Notes: generated by a model not told the origin, from the sequence alone. A stretch of DNA of 64,000 nt from Sequoia sempervirens (GCA_007258455.2 VDFB02000001.1:14033747-14097746), one strand, 5' to 3'; counted from the first letter of the stretch, positions 34,091-47,226 are shown. A program made the numbers and translations.

Positions 34091-37000
34091 TGTTAGTGTA
34101 ATTAAATTAATTATTATACTAGCATAAGTTAACTTAGGTCATAAATCATTTAGTCCTAGGTTGCATCTTAAATAAATCATTTAGTAATGGGGTAATGTCC
34201 CCTTCCATGTTTTTAGGGATAAGATTCCTTCTAGAAGATGAGTTGTCCTTCTAGAACTTATATTAACATTTAATAATTTCCTAGATAGGGTTCAAATTTT
34301 GTCACATGTTGTTACATGTTGTTAGATCATGACACATGACAACATCTCATTCATCTTAGGTTTTCTCTTTTGCCTATATAATCAAGCATTTTGTTCATTT
34401 GTAACATATTATATCAATCAAATATCAATCTATGATCTAATGTTGTAGATCAGTAGTAATATCTCTTTGCAACCCTTAGTTGCAACACTTTCTGTGTGGT
34501 GTGATTTCTCTTGGAAAGATCCTTTGAAGTGTGCGCAACTTCATTGGATGATTCAACATCCATCATTTCAACATGACATCAGAGCATGTTGAATTCTAAC
34601 ATGCTATCAGATCCATTCCATTGAGAGTTCATCACAGGATCAAGGAAGTTGGGTTGGAGAGATTCATCGCAGGCTTAAAGATTTCCATTGCAGGCTACTT
34701 GATTCCACCCCGGGACCAAGTTGATTTCTGAAGCAGATAGAGTCATATTCAAGCTCGCCATTGTCTTCAGAAGGCCTCAAAACCCAAGGATCGTCTATCC
34801 ACTCATCAAAATTGGATACATCAATCCGAGAGCTATTAGAGGTATTTTGGGTTTGCAAAATCAACCATACTATCCGTACAATTTGCAGTAAAAAATCACC
34901 TTGGTCAATTGTCCTCTGAGGAAATTTTTTTTAGCAGTAGGCCACTTTCGTTTTAGAAAAATTGGGCTAATATTTCTATTGTTTGGAAAAAAATTATATT
35001 TTCTATAGTTGTAGGAAAAATGAATCTAATCAATCTCCATTTTAATAGTCTGTCGGCTATATTCATTGCAGGGGGAGGTACATTTGGAGGGCCCACTAAC
35101 ATCACTGGCCGACTGTCACATCAGACCTGGCTCGGCTGACCCCTCCATCGCCGAAATCCTAATCATTGGTGCATGTTCCTGTTTCACTGATGTTTCTCCC
35201 ATCCCAACCATCGGGCTCCTTTCACTGGCCGACTATTGTTTATCCTCAATCAATGGAGCCATGTGCTAGCAGCGCTGCCTATATCGCCACCATACCTACG
35301 CTCCAATGTGGCGAGGGGAGGCGCCCTCTTTTTTTTGCCAACTCAACTAAAAAGGTCATATCAGCAACCAAGTATTGGAACCTGGGGGCTTGATTTTTGC
35401 TCCACTTTAGCTGCAAAGTGCCTAATAAAGGCCTTTTTTCATTTTCTCATAACTTTTCACCAGGGTATCAAAAATCAGCAAACGAGATACCATCAGAAAG
35501 GTAATTCCAAGCACTTTCTAGTGGTGACATCTATTCTACAAAATTTTGCTTGAAAAAATTCTACAGTCCACTGAAGTCAAAACCCTAATGTGGACTCAAA
35601 GGCTCTTAACTTTGCAACCATTCATTAGATTTCAATGATTCTAGTGGCATCATTAAGTATTTTTAGATCTTTTTTCATCAGTCTAGACTCCTTGATTAGT
35701 TTCAGCTCCAAGTACTCTTGCATTGATTTTTTCAATTTGGTGCATTTGTTCAATAACTTGGATATCCTGAAGCTTGGGAAAATATTTCTTGATCCAGGTA
35801 ACATCACTTCAATTGTACATCATATTTAGAAGCTTCTATTTGTTGTTGAAGGTCATTTGTCTCTATATTTTTGGAGAAAGTTCATTATGGGGCTTGTATA
35901 TGGGGCTTACATATACTCCTTTGGCTATGTTGCGAAAGGGTAACTATAAGAAATGGCGAGATGGGAACACATACCATCTCCAATCACTTGATTTATTGCC
36001 ACATCTATATGGTATAGTTCCCCATCCAAGTGAAGGTATTCATGAGTTTTCTAGGATTTGTAGTAGATACATTATCTTGGAGATCATTGAAATGCAAGTT
36101 GATTGTGATGTTTTGAATTCTATTGATCATTGTTGTTGTCCTCATATCCTTTGGGATAAGCTTTGGGAGATATATGGAGGATTAGACACTCCACCATTCC
36201 TTGATGGTCAAGATTCAAAATGTCATTCCTCAGATTAAGTACACTATGATGATATTGTTGTGTAGTAAGTTGATTGCCTTGAATCTTCTGAAGAGGTTGA
36301 CAAGGTTCCTCCAGGTGCTTCTTCTCCATCAAATACTATTGGTATCCCTTCACATTCATTGATTCCTTGTTTAGAATCATTAATTGAGGTTTCCACCATC
36401 ATCATTCATCAGGACACATTCAATTTTCCAGAGTTGACATCACAGGATGGCTTTGTTTTAGGTATCACTGACTTGGCTACTTCTACAAGTTTGGAGGAAA
36501 TTCTTGAGGGGATATCACTCCTCTATTTAGATCACACTTTGGAGAGTTCTCGAGTCTCCTCATCCTTTTGTCTCAACCTTGATTGGGAATCCAGAGACTA
36601 TCTTTGAGGCACTTGTTTTCTCTTCAGAGATTTCATGTATGAGACTCCTTCCCTGTCATTCCATTCAGGATTTGAGGTTTCTTCAACATTTGCCATTGGA
36701 TTGGCTTTAGACTTATTTCAGTGGTTTTGAGGATACTTCATTCAAGGGGGTTATCAAGTCTCCATCACATTCATTGCATCAGCGTCTTTGGATCTTGTTC
36801 AACATCAGTTTCTGCATCATCTTGATATGTCACCTTCTTCATTGATTGTGGCATCTTCATCATCAAGCAAGGAGACATATGAGAAGATTTTAGAGACACC
36901 ATCATCATCCATATTGATCATTCCTTCCTTCAATTCCTATCCAGAATGGGAAGCATCTCTCCACTTGCACTTGGTTTTGTTTCTTTTGAAAGGGAGACAA

Positions 37001-37885
37001 GTTGTTTTTTGACATTGGATCATGTTCTGTCTTCAAACACTTACCATTTTTGCAGGTGATCTCATCTTCTGGGGGGGCTACATAGTCTCTCTATTTCCCT
37101 CCTATAGGGGGGAATTGATTGTATTGTATCCATGTGACAAATGGAGTCCTTGGGGGGTATTTGGGAGTCCTCCATCCTTCCCATCCTATCTCACTTTTTT
37201 TCTTTTTATCTCCTTTTTGGAGAGGGGTTTTGTTCCAACTGGGTTTTCCCCTTTTCTCTGGTTGTGGAATATATTCTACATCTTCATGTAAATGGGTACC
37301 TAACATGGCCTTGTAGCCAGGACCCATCATCATCATCATCATCATCTTTGCATAATCATTGCATTTTCCTCCCTCAGTTGAACTTATGGGGGGGTGTTAG
37401 TGTAATTAAATTAATTATTACACTAGCATAAGTTAACTTATGTCATATATCATTTATTCCTAGGTTGCATCTTAAATAAATCATTTAATAATGGGGTAAT
37501 GTCCCCTTCCATGTTTGTAGGGATAATATTCCTTCTAGAAGATGAGTCATCCTTCTAGAACTTATCTCAACATTTAATAATTTCCTAGATAGGGTTTACA
37601 TGTTGTTAGATCATGGCACATGGCAACATCTCATGCATCTTAGGTTTTCTCTTTTTCCTATATAATCAAGTATTTTGTTCATTTGTAACATATTATATCA
37701 ATCAAATATCAATCTATGATCTAATGTTGTAGATCAATAGTAATCTCTCTTTGCAGCCCTTAGTTGCAACACTTTCTGTGTGGTGTAATTTATCTTGGCA
37801 AGATCCTTTGAAGTATGTGCAGCTTCATTGGATGATTCAACATCCATCATTTCAACATGATATCAGAGCATGTTGAATTCTAACA
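34091..37885 (+). mobile_element. Complete gag-only Copia-like LTR element
   Basis: 5' LTR 34091-34601 (511 bp) and 3' LTR 37395-37885 (491 bp), both starting TGTTAGTGTAATTAAATT and ending GAATTCTAACA, flanked by AATAT. A primer-binding-like site (TGCTATCAGATCC, 34602) follows the 5' LTR, and a G-run (37388-37394) precedes the 3' LTR as polypurine tract. By hand count the LTRs differ at about 26 of 491 aligned bases plus one 20-bp deletion in the 3' copy. The 2.8-kb interior has only gag-like sequence and no RT or integrase. It is a non-autonomous element nested in the leader of the gypsy element. Confidence 0.88.
35925..37060 (+). pseudogene. Copia-like gag and extension in the non-autonomous element
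   Basis: The frame around 35936 reads NYKKWRDGNTYHLQSLDLLP, then LWDKLWEIYGG near 36150-36180. This is the N-terminal gag pattern of Copia elements (YxxW, then LWxxLxxxYxG). After a shift near 36210 a long Ser/Leu-rich region continues in pieces (36359-36607 and 36788-37012) with acidic and serine runs such as IVASSSSSKETYEKILE. I do not recognise this second part. It could be a lineage-specific addition. No zinc knuckle is seen. Frame shifts suggest that the protein is no longer made. Confidence 0.65.
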
Positions 37886-37890
37886 AATAT

Positions 37891-38204
37891 GAGGGTTATT
37901 ACCCTTTTAATGATATTTGAGCAAAAATTTGAGGGGTACACCCCACATGGTTATTTATCTGAGAGTGAATCTAAGGGATACTCTCATCTTGACTATCTAA
38001 ATAGTCATTCAATTTAAATGCAAGGATATGTAAATCCTTATGAATAAATAAAAAGGCATGTTCTTATCAAAACTTGGGTATGAAATCTTCAATAAAATTT
38101 CTTTTATGTAATGTTATACTCTTTTATAATGCTTTCAGTTTGTTAAATAAACCATCTTAGGATCTAATAGAAATAAAACCTCTAGGTATAACCTTATCTT
38201 GTGA
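37891..38204 (+). other. Gypsy leader, resumed after the Copia-like insertion
   Basis: It joins 34085 once the nested element and one target duplication are removed. No ORF of note is present. The leader ends at the gag start near 38205. Confidence 0.6.
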
Positions 38205-39350
38205 AAATGGTGAGAACAAGGACTAACCTTGGTGGAAGTTAAGAAGTTGGTCAATGTCTTGATAATGTTGAAGCAAAGTTGGACTGTATTTTGGAAATGA
38301 TGGATGAGACCAAGGAACTTCTAGGAAACCTTGAATAGGAGATAAGGGGAGTTGATAAAGAATAAGAAGTTTCTAATGAGGAAGAAGAGGAGAATTCCCA
38401 TGGAAATACTCAATTGAGTCAACATGAGGAAGATGAATCTTAGTACAAGTTGAAAAGTAGTAAGAGGAAACATGTGGCAACTGATTTATCTAGTGATATG
38501 AGAAAGATTACCCCTCCTAAATTTGAAGGAAGTACCAACGGAGATGAGGTTGAGGCTTGCTTGATAAAATGGAAAAGTACTTTGAGCTCAGGAACTATTT
38601 AGAGGTCACAAAAGCCATTTGGGGAGCCGTCCAGTTTGCAAGAGAAGCTTCTAATTGGTGGATGAATAAGAAGATGGAACTTGGTATCAGTTCCATAAGG
38701 CTAACTTGGAGTGAGTTTTTTTATATTTTCTAGAAAAGGTGGTCACCCCAATTTTTCTATGACCAAAATCTCACCGATTTCTAAAAATTGAAGCAAGGAG
38801 ACTTATCGGTGAATGAGTACTGGGAGAAATTCACTTGTCTCTTGAGGTATGTACCTATGTACCAAAAAGATGAGAAATTTCAAATCAGGAAGTTCATCAT
38901 GGGTCTGAATAGCCAAATACGTGTTGAGGTAGATACACATAGTCCGAAAACCATGGACCTAGTATATGAGAAGGAAATTGAGCAGGAGAAAAAGCTTAAA
39001 ATTATCACAATCTACCGAGAGAAGAATTGAAAGAAGTTCAATGGGCCTTCGGTTAATCAAACTCCAAAGAAGTCTAATAGAGGGTAGGATTCTCAAAGGA
39101 AAGGGGACAAAGGACTCTGTAACAATTGGAATGAACCAAGAAGGGATCGCAAATGAAATAATTTCAATAATAACAACTACTACAACAATATTGGAGGGAA
39201 TGTCAATAATTCTGAAAGGCCTACAAAAAAGAGGGGACCATTGAAAGGATGCTTTACATGTGGCGGGGATTATTTTGCCACTTAGTGTCCCAATAAACCA
39301 TCAAGGTCACAATCTCACGAAAATCCATGCAACTTTGGACAATTAGAAAG
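38205..39350 (+). pseudogene. Gypsy gag relic
   Basis: It starts MVRTRTNLGG at 38205, the basic start common in chromovirus gag. An acidic stretch (about 38380-38440) follows, then KITPPKFEGSTNGDEVEA near 38505, and the capsid segment 38788-39030 with KQGDLSVNEYWEKFTCLLRY. A damaged zinc knuckle (GCFTCGGDYFA then a stop, then CPNK) lies near 39247-39300, with the usual His replaced by Tyr. Several stops (one each near 38265, 38340 and 38440) and at least one shift. Gag would package the element's RNA. Confidence 0.8.
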
Positions 39351-42300
39351 TTGAGTACTAGATCACTCCAATGGAAACTCCATACTATGTTTGGTATACC
39401 TATTTCCATTCTTATTGATATTAAAGCCATGTAAAATTGTGTTTCACCTATAGTAGCTAGTCAAATTTCTAGAAAGGTTGGTTTCATGGAAAAGTCTTGG
39501 GTTATTGAGTATGCAAACTAGACAGGAGCCATAGTGGATCAATGTTTATTCGAAGCTAGGGTTGAAATTTTGAGCTTCTCTACAGAAGTAAATTTGTACG
39601 TAGCTCCCTTAGGTTCATATGGTGTCATCTTAGGGATGAATTGATTGTGGAAACATAGGGCCAAAGTAGATTGTTATGCTAAATTGGTAGAATGCTTAGA
39701 CAATCTAGGTAATTGGGTGTCTTTGCAAGGAACTCCTAGAGACATCAAGTTGCGGTAGACCTCCACCGTACATATGCTTAAGGAAAAGAAGAAAGGATGT
39801 CAACTTTTCACATTTAAAATGGAGAAACTTGAGGAATGCAAGGAATTCATTTCTCAAGATAATGTTTTTTATTATGGACCATGAGACCCCCTAGATGTTA
39901 AAGAAGGTGAAGTGGTGGAATCTGGAGAAACGGATATGGAGAAATATCCTATCCTTCAAAAATTTATAGATGTCTTTTTAGAAGAACTACCTAGATTACC
40001 TCCCAAGAGAGTGTTTGATTTCTCCATCGACCTAGTGCCAAGGTTGAAACATATATCCAAAGTGCCTTATAGGATGACCACAATGCAACTAATGGAGCTT
40101 AAAGAAAAGTTGGAGTTTTTGTCCAAGGGACTAATAAAACTCAGTGTTTCACCCTGGGGAGGACTAGTGATCTTTGTGAAGAAGAAAGATGGTATACTGT
40201 GCTTGTGTATTGATTATCAAATGCTTAGCAAAGCTACGATAAAGAATAAGTACCTGTTGCCACACATTAATGATATTTTTGATAAAATAACAGGAGTAAC
40301 AGTGTTTTTGAAGATTGATCTATGATTAGGGTATCATCATTTGAGGATCAAAGATGAAGACAGTTTCAAAATTGTTTTCAAGACTAGATACGGTCATTAC
40401 AAGTTCATACTAGTCCTACCTTTTGGACTTACGAGTGCACTTGCAACATTCATGAACTTGATGAAAAATGTATTTAGGGACTGCTTGGATTGGTTTGTAT
40501 TGGTTTTCTTAGATGATATCTTAATCTATTCCAAGAATAAAGAAGAGCATTGTAAACATTTAGATATTCTTCTCCAATGGTTAAGAAAGCATAGCTATAT
40601 GGAAAACTCTTTAAGTGTACCTACTTTCAAAAGGAAGTGTAGTACCTTAGTCATGTAATTTCAGCTGATGGGATTGTAGTGGATCTAGCTAAAATAAAAA
40701 TGGTACTTGAGTGGCCAATGCCTAAGAATGTACTTGAGGTTAGAAGTTTTATGGGTTTGATTGGTTACTATCGGAAGTTTGTTGCAAAATTTTCCAAGAT
40801 ATCTTTTCCTATTACTTCATTGAAAAGGAAAGGGAAGAAGTTTGAGTGGTCTAAGAAATGTCAAACGACATTTGACCTACTCAAGGAGAAGTTGACAACA
40901 ACTCCAATTTTAAAGGGTACTAATCTATATGGTGACTTTACTGTCATTATAGATGCCTCAGGTGATGGTTTAAGTGGAGTCTTAATGCAGAATGGGTGAG
41001 TCATAGCTTATGAATGAAGGAAGTTGAAGCCCTATGAACAAAATTATGTTTCACACGATTTGGAGTTGGTAGCAGTAGTCCATGCATTACAGATGTGGAG
41101 ACACTATCTGATGGGGAAACCTTTTGAAATAAAGACTTATCACCATGGCTTGAAGTATTTGTTTACCCAATCCAATCTAAATGCACGACAAAGGAGATGA
41201 TTGGAGCTAATATCTGATTATGACTTCAACATTAACTACATCAAGGGAAAAGAGAATCGGGTTGTTGATGCCCTAAGTCATAGGAGGTGTATCGCCTCAA
41301 TGGAATTGATTCAAACCAACATCAAGGGCCAAGTGTTGTAGAAATCCAAGGGTGATGAATATTATGAACAAGTCAAGAAAGTGCTCTCAGATAATCCACA
41401 AGACACAAGATATGATGGATTTCACTTTGAACCCAATGGATTATTAAGGTTTAAAGGAATAATTTATATGTCCAAATCTAAAGAATTGAGGATCTTGGTA
41501 TGGAAAGAAGTTCACAATGCACCATACTCTGGGCATCTCCCAGTGTGACTAAGATGTTGGCTAATGTGAAGCCATTATATTTCTAGAAGGGACTGAAAGG
41601 GGATGCTGCTAGATTTGTAGCAAAATTTTTAGAGTTTCAAAGAGTGAAGGAAGAACATCATCACCTTGGAGGTCGTTTGTATCCTCATGATGTTCCTAAG
41701 AGTAAGTGGAAAGTCATTAGCAAGACTTCGTGCAAGGACTCCTTATGTCAAGGAACAAGCATAATGCCATTCTAATGGTAGTGGATAAGCTTACCAAGGT
41801 AGCACATTTTTTTCTCGAGAATCTAACCGACGGAGCTCCTGTCATAGCACAAAAACTTATTCAAGAGGTGTTTAGGTTGCATGGGATTCCTGAGAATATT
41901 ATCTTAGATAGGGATGCTTGTGTGACATCTAGGTTTTGGAAAACCTTGTTTTCTTCACTTGGAACCCAATTGAACATAAGTTCAACATATAATCTAGAAA
42001 TAGATGGTCAAACTGAAAGGGTAAACCAGGTATTTGAAGATCTACTAAGGATGTATTGCATGGATCAACAATACAAGTGGGAAGATTACCTACCTTTGGT
42101 TGAGTTTGTATATAACAATTCTTATCATTTTGCAATCAAGATGGTTCCATTCGAAGCATTGTATGGCTATAAATGTGAAACTCCTATAAGCTGGAGGATA
42201 GGATAAGCCTTGGGCCGGAAATGTTATAAAAAATGGAAGATAAAACTGGTATTATTAAGTAGAGACTAGCAAAAGCTAATGATAGGCATAAAAGTAATTT

Positions 42301-42577
42301 AGATGCCAAGCGTGTACCTAGAAATTTTTCAGTACAGGAATTTTTTTTGTTGAGAGTTAAACCTCATAAGAGTTCTATCAAGTTTGGAAAGTCATCCAAA
42401 CTAGCTCTGCACTATGTAGGTCATTTTGAGGTTCTCGAGTAAACCTTGTTGCATACTAAATTGATTTACCACCAGCTCTTGCCCAGATGCATAATGTCTT
42501 TCATGTCTCTTACCTTAAGAAGTATATACCAGGTGATAACCATGTCATTGATTGGAATGCTTTACAGGTATAGGACC
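39351..42577 (+). pseudogene. Gypsy pol relic: protease, RT, RNase H, integrase
   Basis: Domains in order. Protease-like end LGSYGVILGMN near 39610-39645. RT 39912-40658 with [33 protein letters not shown], an in-frame TGA at 40323, then [12 protein letters not shown] and [11 protein letters not shown] near 40505-40540 (the YxDD position reads FLDD, as in many gypsy elements). A tether region 40679-40930, then RNase H with IDASGDGLSGVLMQNG near 40950-40997. Integrase 41500-42206 with HNAPYSGHLP, DKLTKVAHF, the catalytic-type RDACVTSRFW and DGQTERVNQ. Integrase C-terminus HNVFHVSYLKKYIPGDN near 42490-42540. The 55-bp repeat and insertion follow. Stops and shifts show that it is dead. Confidence 0.92.
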
Positions 42578-42578
42578 C
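42524..42578. repeat. 55-bp direct repeat, left copy
   Basis: It matches 47226-47280 with a single C/T difference. Both encode the same integrase segment (IPGDNHVIDWNAL). Confidence 0.93.
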
Positions 42579-43029
42579 CAAAATCACCTTGTTGTACCCC
42601 AAATTAAATTTTTTTGTTACACTTAGACATTTTCAAGAAATGAGTAAAAGTCTTGTTAAATTAGTCAAAAAGGTCAAAATATGGGTGTGCATGTCTTGCA
42701 TGAGGGAAAAAATATTGAAATTCTCAAAATCTGAAGATCTGGGTTTGCTCGGAGCAGCTTAATCTACAAAACCCAAATCTCAGTTTTTCATCCCTACTTT
42801 TTAGGAAAACTGCTATTTTTAAATTTTTTCTAAAAATAGTAACTTTTTGTAGGTTTTTCTAGGTTTCTTTCGAAACGGATATTGGCAAAACTTTCTAAAA
42901 ATAGAAAGTTGGTCCGTTAGAGTTCAAACTGATTTTGATTGGCTGAAAATACTTTCATATTAGGCTCGTGCAGTCAGAATCTCAAAATAATCAGTTTTGC
43001 CCTACTGGGTCTATTATGCTTTTAAAAAG

Positions 43030-44650
43030 CATAATAGGAGCTCTGAGGTCATCAATGGAGGTCATTCAGGTGCTAGGCATCAGATTCAACATTCAAGCGT
43101 TCAACAGAAGGCGAGTTGGTGAGCAAGCACGAAGAACGAAGAAAGAGGGTGAAGGTTATGAAAATTTTCTAACTCTGCTTGTCATGGGCGCCCTAGGAGA
43201 GGATAGGCACCCATCTTTTTAGGACATCAAATGTTGAAATTAGGGTTTGAGACTCCAATCAAAGTTGCTCAGTTTTCTTCCAGCTCAGCAACGAATCTAA
43301 CGTTGCAGTCAACGGATCATCCAGTCATCCAGGATTCAGAGCTGAACAAGGAAGATTCAAATAGAAGTTAGAAATGAGAAACATGAAGAATATCAAAATT
43401 TGACTAAGTCTGGGAACTTTGGGCATCCCTGGTGAAGAAGGGCGCCCAACTTTTTGGAGCACCTAACTTAGCAGTTAGGATTTGAGAATATGCTCAATCT
43501 TTTCAATATTCAGCCAGCTCTGCAATGCCTGTCTCCATCAGATCATCTGATTGTCCAATCTCCAGCAGATTCAAATCAAAGTGAAACATAAAGAATGGAG
43601 GTTTGAACTTGAAAATAAAAGGAGGAAGAAAATGGCTAATTCTAAAGGTTTTTGGCACCCCAGGAGAGAAGAGGCGCCCAAGTTTTCAAGGGCCTAAACA
43701 AATGAATTTGCAGACGTAGCTCTAACATGATTTTTTTTATAATTGATCCGGCTCTCCAACGAGATATTCAGCACGTCAATCAGAGTTTGTAGCTACTAGA
43801 TACGAGAAGCCGAACGAAGGGCTTGATGAGAGCTAAGAATTGAGATTCAAAAGCAAACATAAAGAAATGAAAAATATTCTAACATTGGATGAGTTGGGCG
43901 CCCCTGGAGAGAAAAGGTGCCCAAGCTTTTGGAGTATTAAATCTAACTTTTTGATGAAGTTGCTCCCAGAGAAGCCTCTCCAAAATCTTCTCAGCTTTGC
44001 GACAAGCCCAACCATTAGCCAATTTGAGCTCGAAAGCACCAGAACTAACGGGATCGTCTGTAGAAGAGAAAGTGATGAAGAAATGATAAAGTTTCTAAGT
44101 CTAGTCAAGTTGGGTGCCCTTGGAGAGAAAGGGCGCCCAAGGTTTTGAGCACTAAGATGATGAAATTCATCAACGAAGCATCTAAGATCACTTTGTTAGT
44201 TTTAGTCGAGCTATCTAGTGAGCTTGTTAGCTAGTCAATCGAATTCACATAGCTCCCAGAATTAAGATTTCATTAGAAGATCAAAAGAAAAGTGAAGAAA
44301 TTGAAAATCATGCAAAAATGGCTAACACTATGAAAGTTTGGAGCCCCTAGAGGAAATAGGCTCCCATGAATTTGAAGGTCAAAACGATTTTTTTTGCCAG
44401 AGGTGCCTCCAGAACAATCTTCTAAGAATCAATCAGGCTACACGATGAATCAACCAGCTTGTTCATCGGATCATCTGGAAGTCGAAGATCGAGGTCAAAC
44501 TAGGGGTCAAAATGGAAGAAAAGTTGAAAATTCTCAAAAAAGTGGCTAACTCTAGAGAAAATGGGCGCCCCTAGCCAAGAAGAGCGCCCAACTTTCAATG
44601 CCTTAGTAGAAGTTTCAAAATTTTCAAAATTTCAAAGATGGCAAGAGGAA
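43030..44650. repeat. About 230-bp tandem repeat with GGGCGCCC hairpin, 7 copies
   Basis: A GC-rich inverted pair recurs seven times. The first arm is at 43185, 43421, 43654, 43896, 44112, 44340 and 44563 (spacing 216-242 bp). Each arm is GGGCGCCC or a variant (GGGCATCC, GGCACCCC, GGGTGCCC, GGAGCCCC), followed about 12-14 bases on, across a CTGGAGAGAA-type loop, by a second GGCGCCCAA-type arm. The rest of each unit also aligns (for example AAAATGGCTAACTCTA before, TTTTGGAGCACCTAA after). No long ORF spans it. Confidence 0.9.
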
Positions 44651-46191
44651 GAGGATGTCCAAGTTCATTGAACAAGCCAAGTTTAGGGTCTTGAAGATAA
44701 AAGCAAAAGAAAAAAAACCTATTTCAAAACCTAAGTCTATTTAGCACCTCTCTTCAGTGTAATTTTCATTATTTTTGCGGGTAGCATTCAAAGGAGAAAG
44801 TTGGATCAGCAAGAACTCAAGTTTGTTGATTCTTCATTAAAATTTTCAGACCAACAGCATAAGGCCTTGCTTTTTCAAGCTTTTTCATCCAGAAGATCAA
44901 ATTTTTGAAGGAGAAGGTCAAAGAATTTTAGTTTTCAGCCATCTAGGTTTTTTCATCTCATTCTTCTGAAGAATTTTTGAGGAAATTCATCAAGTTGCAG
45001 CAACTACTTTTTCCTTGCATGTCAATGAAATCTTCAGAGTTTGCAAATTTTGATCATTTGGGTCCTCTCAAAATAGTCTTCTGAAGAAAACCCATATCAC
45101 AACTTTTTCAAGAAAATTTCAAATTCTAGGGTTGGCTACTTTTTCGATCAGCCATCAGTGTTTTTCAAATCTGATCAACTGGGTCCATTTCTAATTGTAT
45201 TCTGAACAAAACCCAGGTGCTAGCTTTTTCAGCGAAAAATTGAAGAAATTAGGGTTTGTTGCCTTTTTAGTCTAAATTCAAAATTTTCAAAAATGGACAA
45301 TCTGGGTCTTCTTGTAACAAAATTTTGAACAAAACCCATGTCTCAGAAAAATCTTGAAAAATTCGTCTGTTTGAACAAGAAAATCAGTAGGCTAAAATTA
45401 GAAAGTGTGCAAAACTTGTAAGAATATAGTCAAGTTTACAGGCAATCTTCAAGGTTTTTAGTGTGGAATACACTCCCATCAAATTCAAAGCCAAACAAGT
45501 GTTGTATCATGATTATCTAAATGGATGAGGTTGAGAAGTACATTCTCAATGCCACCATGGACTGAAAACTTCATCATCTCAACTGAAGAACATGAGGAGG
45601 TGTGATATGAGAAAAATGAAAGGTATCAAAAAAGAGTTGTGCAATACTCTTCTGATGGAAATCAAGACAGGTGTCAGAAACATAAATTTGCAGAGCCACC
45701 AATTTATCAATTAGTGAATCATCTTTTCAGACAGCAATGTTTTTCAAGAACAAAACTCATAAAGCAGCCAAAGAAGAGATGGATTCTCTAAGTTTGATCA
45801 TAGAAGGAAAAGAGATCTTGGAGGATCAGAATATTGCCTTAGATAGTATCAATGCACCTGATCAAGACCCAATTTCCTGCTTTTTAGTGGATATGATTGA
45901 GATTTAAAGCGACTTTTATCTAGAAGCTTTCTTTCTGCTTTCTTTCTATTCTTGGAATGATTCTTATCCATTCTTTGAAGAAGAGAAATAAGATAGATGT
46001 AATAGTTGGTGTTTCCTGCTTTTCCTGCTTTCTTAGGTGTTAGACGTTATCTTCTTTCTATATTTAGAAATAAAGCTTGCTTGTTGAGCAAGCCCTAGAT
46101 TGTGAAAGCAAGGAGATTTTAGGGTTCCCTACTCCTCTGCTTACCTATAAATAAGAGTCTTTGCTCATTAGTTTTCTTTAACAGTTATTGT

Positions 46192-46325
46192 GATAGAAAA
46201 TTGCTAAGTCTCTTTTAGCCAGCAAGTTGTTATTTAGTGTTAGTTCACTTGTGTTTATGATAGCGAATTGTTGAGTCTCTTTTAGCCAACAAGTAGTTGT
46301 TGTAATCACTATCCCTTTTGTGTAA
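46192..46325. repeat. 67-bp tandem duplication
   Basis: GATAGAAAATTGCTAAGTCT to the TGTTAGTTCACTTGTGTTTAT end recurs from 46259. Both contain GTCTCTTTTAGCCA. Confidence 0.75.
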
Positions 46326-46899
46326 GAACAAGTTTGCAAGCCTCTTTACCTGCAAGTTCTTGTTCCGTGCATGTAATAGGATAATCTTTGTTCTAGAAGT
46401 TTGGGAAATAAAATCATGAGCCTCCTTTGCCTTGGTATAATGTCTCAGATTTTCGTTTATTGTGTTATGCTTTTGTGATCTTAATTTCAAGTTACATTGA
46501 AGTGTGTAGATGTATGTTGAGAAAGAGTTTATTGAAGCACTTTGTCAAAGAATCAACCTTGTTCATTTCTAGTTTCTTTTGCTCTGCATATTACTTGAGA
46601 AGTTAGAAATGTCTTTAGCTTAAGTTAGTCATAGTAGAAGTTCTTAAAACAAAAAATCTCAGCTGCGACGTTTGTGTTTTATAAACCTTGTTCTCTAGTT
46701 GATAAAAAAGATAAGCAACTTAGTTTTTAGTTTACTTTCTTTCAACACCATCAGCAAGAGGGAGCTTCCCCTCCTAATTTGAAGAGAATTTTATCTGTGC
46801 ATAGCTATCAGTTTCAAATCCGCATTCCAGAGGTGCGAATTTAAATGCCAATAGTTTTGCAAGAAAAAAAAAAATCCACAAGAGAGGAATGACATAAAT

Positions 46900-47226
46900 A
46901 TTATGCTATCATTAAGATGCAAGAATTCCAAATTTAATATGTAAAAGTATATATGAAGCCTTGATTTATAGGCAAGGTTGAGATGTAGTATGTAATATGA
47001 TGTTGACATGTGTCATAATCTTATGACATGTGATAACTAGCTAACTACCTAGGAAATGATGCTAGATAAGATAAGACTTCTAGAAAAGACAGCTCATCTT
47101 TCTAGAAGGAATCTTATATCCTAAGCAAACATGTGAACCTATCACCTAGTAAATGATACCTAGGAATATATTTAAATACCTAAGTAAACTTATGTAAATG
47201 TAATTAAATAATTAATTACACCAACA
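46900..47226 (-). mobile_element. LTR-like fragment, minus strand
   Basis: The reverse complement begins TGTTGGTGTAATTAATTA at 47226 and shares short blocks (TTCCTTCTAGAA, TAAGTTTACTTAGG, GAATTCTTGCA) with the LTRs at 30979-31462 and 34091. Its inner end is unclear, and no convincing primer-binding site follows. Confidence 0.45.

Larger units (their letters stand above)
42579..47225. mobile_element. 4.65-kb composite insertion in the gypsy integrase
   Basis: It splits the integrase C-terminus and is bounded by 55-bp direct repeats of the target. Near its left end an LTR-like start TGTTGTACCCCAAATT occurs at 42590. Its middle carries the 230-bp GGGCGCCC repeat array (43030-44650). 44650-46745 has no gene. 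At the right end a minus-strand LTR-like start (TGTTGGTGTAATTAATTA) sits at 47226. It probably holds parts of two non-autonomous elements. No RT or transposase is seen. Confidence 0.65.

Noticed and set aside
33620..34096. 158-codon ORF after the gypsy primer-binding site
   Set aside because: It lies in the leader before the gag start, runs into the Copia-like LTR, and shows no gag motif. Coding function is not supported.
36120..37345. Minus-strand ORFs with poly-Met and other runs
   Set aside because: They are antisense to the gag extension and to a CAT trinucleotide run near 37325.
43030..44650. A CRISPR-like reading of the regular repeats
   Set aside because: The whole 230-bp unit is repeated with no unique spacers, and the context is plant retrotransposon DNA.
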